64,000 bases of DNA, from positions 248,001 to 312,000 of the forward strand of contig NZ_CP135921.1 of the NCBI RefSeq assembly GCF_032397745.1, in the 5' to 3' direction. The notes under the pieces were generated by a model. The model was given only the letters and a program-made list of their open reading frames with translations, did not search any database and was not told where the DNA came from. Below, in pieces: positions 61,892 to 64,000 of the stretch. The first letter of the stretch is position 1, and each line of letters opens with the position of its first letter. A program made the translations under genes and the position numbers. Source of the stretch: Bradyrhizobium prioriisuperbiae. GTDB taxonomy: Bacteria; Pseudomonadota; Alphaproteobacteria; Rhizobiales; Xanthobacteraceae.

Positions 61892-63304
61892 ATGGATGCG
61901 ACTCTCCAATCGGAACGTCCGGAAGATCAGCTCGACGCCCTGCGGCAAAAGCTCGGCCCGCAAGCGGTGCTGACTGGCGCCGACATTCCCGTCCGCAACT
62001 GCAACGACTGGAGCGCGAGCCTGCCACAGACGCCGCGCGCGGTGGTGCGGCCGGTCGATGCGGCGGGGGTGTCGGAGGCCATCGCTGCCTGCCGGCGGGC
62101 CCAGCTGCCGTTCGTCCCGCAAGGCGGCCTCACCGGCCTGTGCCGCGGCGCGGCGCCCGAGCCGGGCTGGGTCGCGATCTCGCTGGAACGCATGGTGGGG
62201 ATCGAGGAGATCGATCCGGCCAGCGCCACCATGACGGTGAAGGCCGGAACCCCGCTGGAGGTGATTCAAAAAGCCGCCGACGACGCCGGCTTTTTCTTTC
62301 CACTCGATCTGGGCTCGCGCGGCTCCTGCGCCATCGGCGGCAACCTCTCCACCAATGCCGGCGGCAATCGCGTCATTCGCTACGGCATGACGCGCGAACT
62401 GGTGCTCGGCCTCGAAGTCGTTCTGCCTGATGGCACCATCATCACCAACCTCAACAAACTCCTGAAGAACAACGCCGGTTACGACCTGAAGCATCTCTTC
62501 ATCGGCTCGGAGGGAACGCTGGGCATCATTACCCGCGTGGTGCTGCGGCTTTATCCCAAGCCACGCTCGACCATGGCGGCGCTGTGTGCGCTGGCAGATT
62601 ATCCCGCGGTGCTGGCGCTGTTGAGCGCGGCTCGCAGCGGCCTCGGCCCCTTGCTGTCGGCGTTCGAGGTGATGTGGCCGGATTACTGGGAGGTGATCAC
62701 GGCGCGCGCCGGCGTACGCACGCCGGTCGGCGCCGGTCACGGACTTTATGTGCTGGTGGAAGCACAAGGCACCGACGAGAGCATCGACGCACCACGCTTC
62801 CAGGATTGGCTCGAGGACCTGATGGACCGCGGCCTGCTGGCCGACGCCGCGGTGTCGCAATCATTGGCGCAGACCCAGGCGTTCTGGACCGTGCGCGACA
62901 TCTGCTCCGAGTTCGGTCAGGTGCTGGGACCGCATGTGTCCTACGACATCGGCCTTGCGGTGGCGCGGATGGATGAGTTCGTCAGGCGTTGCAAGGCCGC
63001 GCTGGCGGCGGACATTGCCGGCTGCGAGAGCGTCTATTACGGCCACATCGGCGACGGCAACCTGCATCTCGTCTCCTGGGTGAGCGGCCTGCCGGTCGAG
63101 CGGCAGCCGAAGGAGCAGATGGACGCCATCATCTATGGCCTCGTGCGTGACATGGGCGGCAGCGTCTCCGCCGAACACGGCATCGGCACCGCAAAGAAAC
63201 AATGGCTGGGATATGCGCGCAGCGAGCCGGAGATCGCGCTGATGCGCACGCTCAAGGCCGCGCTCGATCCCGACCATCTGCTCAACCCCGGAAAAGTGAT
63301 CTGA
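61892..63304 (+). CDS. FAD-linked D-2-hydroxyacid dehydrogenase (VAO family)
   Basis: A 470-residue flavoprotein (FAD_binding_4 plus FAD-oxidase C-terminal domain). FVPQGGLTGLCRGAAPEPGW and GNLSTNAGGNRVIRYGMTRE bind FAD, LFIGSEGTLGIITRVVLRLY closes the domain, and YYGHIGDGNLHLVSWV is the late substrate/metal motif (HxxDGN-like). SAEHGIG ends the pattern. The closest types are D-2-hydroxyglutarate and D-lactate dehydrogenases. The start could be the ATG at 61844 or 61892; both have weak sites. The solute-binding protein gene follows by 70 bases and is probably cotranscribed. Confidence 0.91.
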   Translation: MDATLQSERPEDQLDALRQKLGPQAVLTGADIPVRNCNDWSASLPQTPRAVVRPVDAAGVSEAIAACRRAQLPFVPQGGLTGLCRGAAPEPGWVAISLERMVGIEEIDPASATMTVKAGTPLEVIQKAADDAGFFFPLDLGSRGSCAIGGNLSTNAGGNRVIRYGMTRELVLGLEVVLPDGTIITNLNKLLKNNAGYDLKHLFIGSEGTLGIITRVVLRLYPKPRSTMAALCALADYPAVLALLSAARSGLGPLLSAFEVMWPDYWEVITARAGVRTPVGAGHGLYVLVEAQGTDESIDAPRFQDWLEDLMDRGLLADAAVSQSLAQTQAFWTVRDICSEFGQVLGPHVSYDIGLAVARMDEFVRRCKAALAADIAGCESVYYGHIGDGNLHLVSWVSGLPVERQPKEQMDAIIYGLVRDMGGSVSAEHGIGTAKKQWLGYARSEPEIALMRTLKAALDPDHLLNPGKVI

Positions 63305-63374
63305 CACCGTCGTCCGTCCGGGACGCGGCAAGACGACCCGACGCCTGAACCAACAACAACCAAGGAGGACACAC

Positions 63375-64000
63375 ATGATCGACATCACCCGCCGACGCAG
63401 CCTGCAGCTCGGCGCCGGCGCTTTGCTGGCATCGTCCGGCCTCAGCCGCGCTCGCGCAGCCATCGGGAAGACCGATGTCGCAGCCCCCAGCTTTCCGATC
63501 GAAAAGGGTGCAACACTGCGCGTGCTGCGCCCTGCCAAATTCGTGCCGGCCGACGAGACCATCTTCAACGAGAACACCAAGGCGTTCACAGCGAAAACCG
63601 GCGTACCGGTGCGCGTCGACTACCAGGCATGGGAAGACCTGCGCCCGCAGACCGCGGTGAGCGCCAACACCGGCGTCGGCCCCGATGTGGTGATCGGCTG
63701 GACCGACGATCCCCATCTCTACTCGGACAAGCTGATCGAGCTGTCCGACATCGCCGAATATCTCGGCAAGAAATATGGCGGCTGGTATCCGGTGGCCGAA
63801 CGACTGGGCAAGAAGTTCGGCACCAACAACTGGATCGGTATCCCGCTCGGCGGCACCGGCGGTCCCGCGGTGTATCGCACCTCCTGGATCAAGGAAGCCG
63901 GCTTCGACAGCTTCCCCAAGGACACCGATGGTTTCCTGAAGCTGTGCCAGGCCCTGAAGAAGATCAACCATCCCGCGGGCTTCGCGCTCGGACATGCGGT
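63375..64000 (+). CDS. Tat-exported ABC solute-binding protein, 3' truncated
   Basis: The frame from the ATG at 63375 is open to the window end (about 208 residues). AAGGAGG lies 7 bases ahead, the best ribosome site in the region. TRRRSLQLGAGALLASSGLS is a twin-arginine signal cut after SRARAA. The mature part (LRVLRPAKFVPADETIFNEN, VRVDYQAWEDLRPQTAVSAN, GPDVVIGWTDDPHLYSDKLI) matches family-1 sugar-type binding proteins. It should feed an ABC permease encoded to the right, and the neighbouring lyase and dehydrogenase suggest a sugar-acid or related substrate. Confidence 0.9.
   Translation, partial: MIDITRRRSLQLGAGALLASSGLSRARAAIGKTDVAAPSFPIEKGATLRVLRPAKFVPADETIFNENTKAFTAKTGVPVRVDYQAWEDLRPQTAVSANTGVGPDVVIGWTDDPHLYSDKLIELSDIAEYLGKKYGGWYPVAERLGKKFGTNNWIGIPLGGTGGPAVYRTSWIKEAGFDSFPKDTDGFLKLCQALKKINHPAGFALGHA

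Overview
The window reads as chromosomal DNA of a high-GC alphaproteobacterium, most likely of the Bradyrhizobium / Rhodopseudomonas / Afipia group (Nitrobacteraceae). Pointers are the codon use, the MctSR-MctP style monocarboxylate locus, an Omp25-type porin, many LysR/TetR/MocR regulators, and an 80-bp imperfect palindrome (6535-6614) of the 'GTAGCCCGGATGAGCGAAGC' type, which I associate with Bradyrhizobiaceae REP-like repeats. No rRNA, tRNA, CRISPR array, transposase or phage gene was seen. About 50 protein genes are supported. Two are cut by the window edges: folD at the left and a Tat-exported solute-binding protein at the right.

Layout. 1-2.2 kb: a divergent FolD, then a TIR-GNAT fusion protein in visibly more AT-rich DNA (the best candidate for something undescribed). 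2.4-8.6 kb: an RND efflux operon with two adaptor lipoproteins and one pump, divergent from a TetR gene across a 30-bp operator palindrome; the second adaptor reads in frame through the REP-like palindrome. 8.6-13.8 kb: a DUF488 protein, an HflX GTPase without hfq beside it, and an Lrp / diaminopropionate ammonia-lyase / M20 amidohydrolase module. 13.9-14.2 kb: an MBL-fold pseudogene with its middle deleted. 14.4-23.8 kb: a second efflux operon (outer membrane factor, adaptor, RND pump, 14-TM MFS pump), a divergent TetR gene with two matching 15-bp palindromes, then an AraC regulator and a small protein. 24-31.2 kb: an MFS carrier, a methyltransferase, a histone-H1-like KA-rich protein, an OmpR/HK pair, a porin, and a peptidoglycan-binding-domain/aspzincin-like protein.

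31.5-37.5 kb: the monocarboxylate locus (LuxR-type response regulator, giant SSS-domain hybrid kinase, SSS permease, and a 58-residue DUF3311 partner that starts at TTG). 37.8-44 kb: a small exported protein, a serine beta-lactamase-like hydrolase, a CPA2 antiporter with a degenerate nucleotide-binding loop, and LysR and TetR regulators. 44-47.2 kb: a DoxX / 2Fe-2S / molybdopterin oxidoreductase operon. 47.4-51.1 kb: a catabolic operon of two amidohydrolase-2 paralogues, a Rieske protein and a nitronate-monooxygenase-like enzyme. 51.3-58.3 kb: a MocR regulator with palindromes over its start, a DUF1127 peptide, a GNAT enzyme, a ketoglutarate-semialdehyde-type dehydrogenase, a GST, an XRE/MmyB regulator and an aminotransferase. 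58.5-64 kb: a CYTH-CHAD protein, a DedA/VTT protein, and a probable sugar-acid locus (DHDPS-family lyase, FAD-linked dehydrogenase, ABC binding protein).

Overall this is an accessory-metabolism and drug-efflux neighbourhood with tightly overlapping operons (several ATGA overlaps) and clear regulator-operator pairs. Family calls rest on motifs read by eye. Exact substrates, start codons where flagged, and the roles of the TIR-GNAT and aspzincin proteins are inference.
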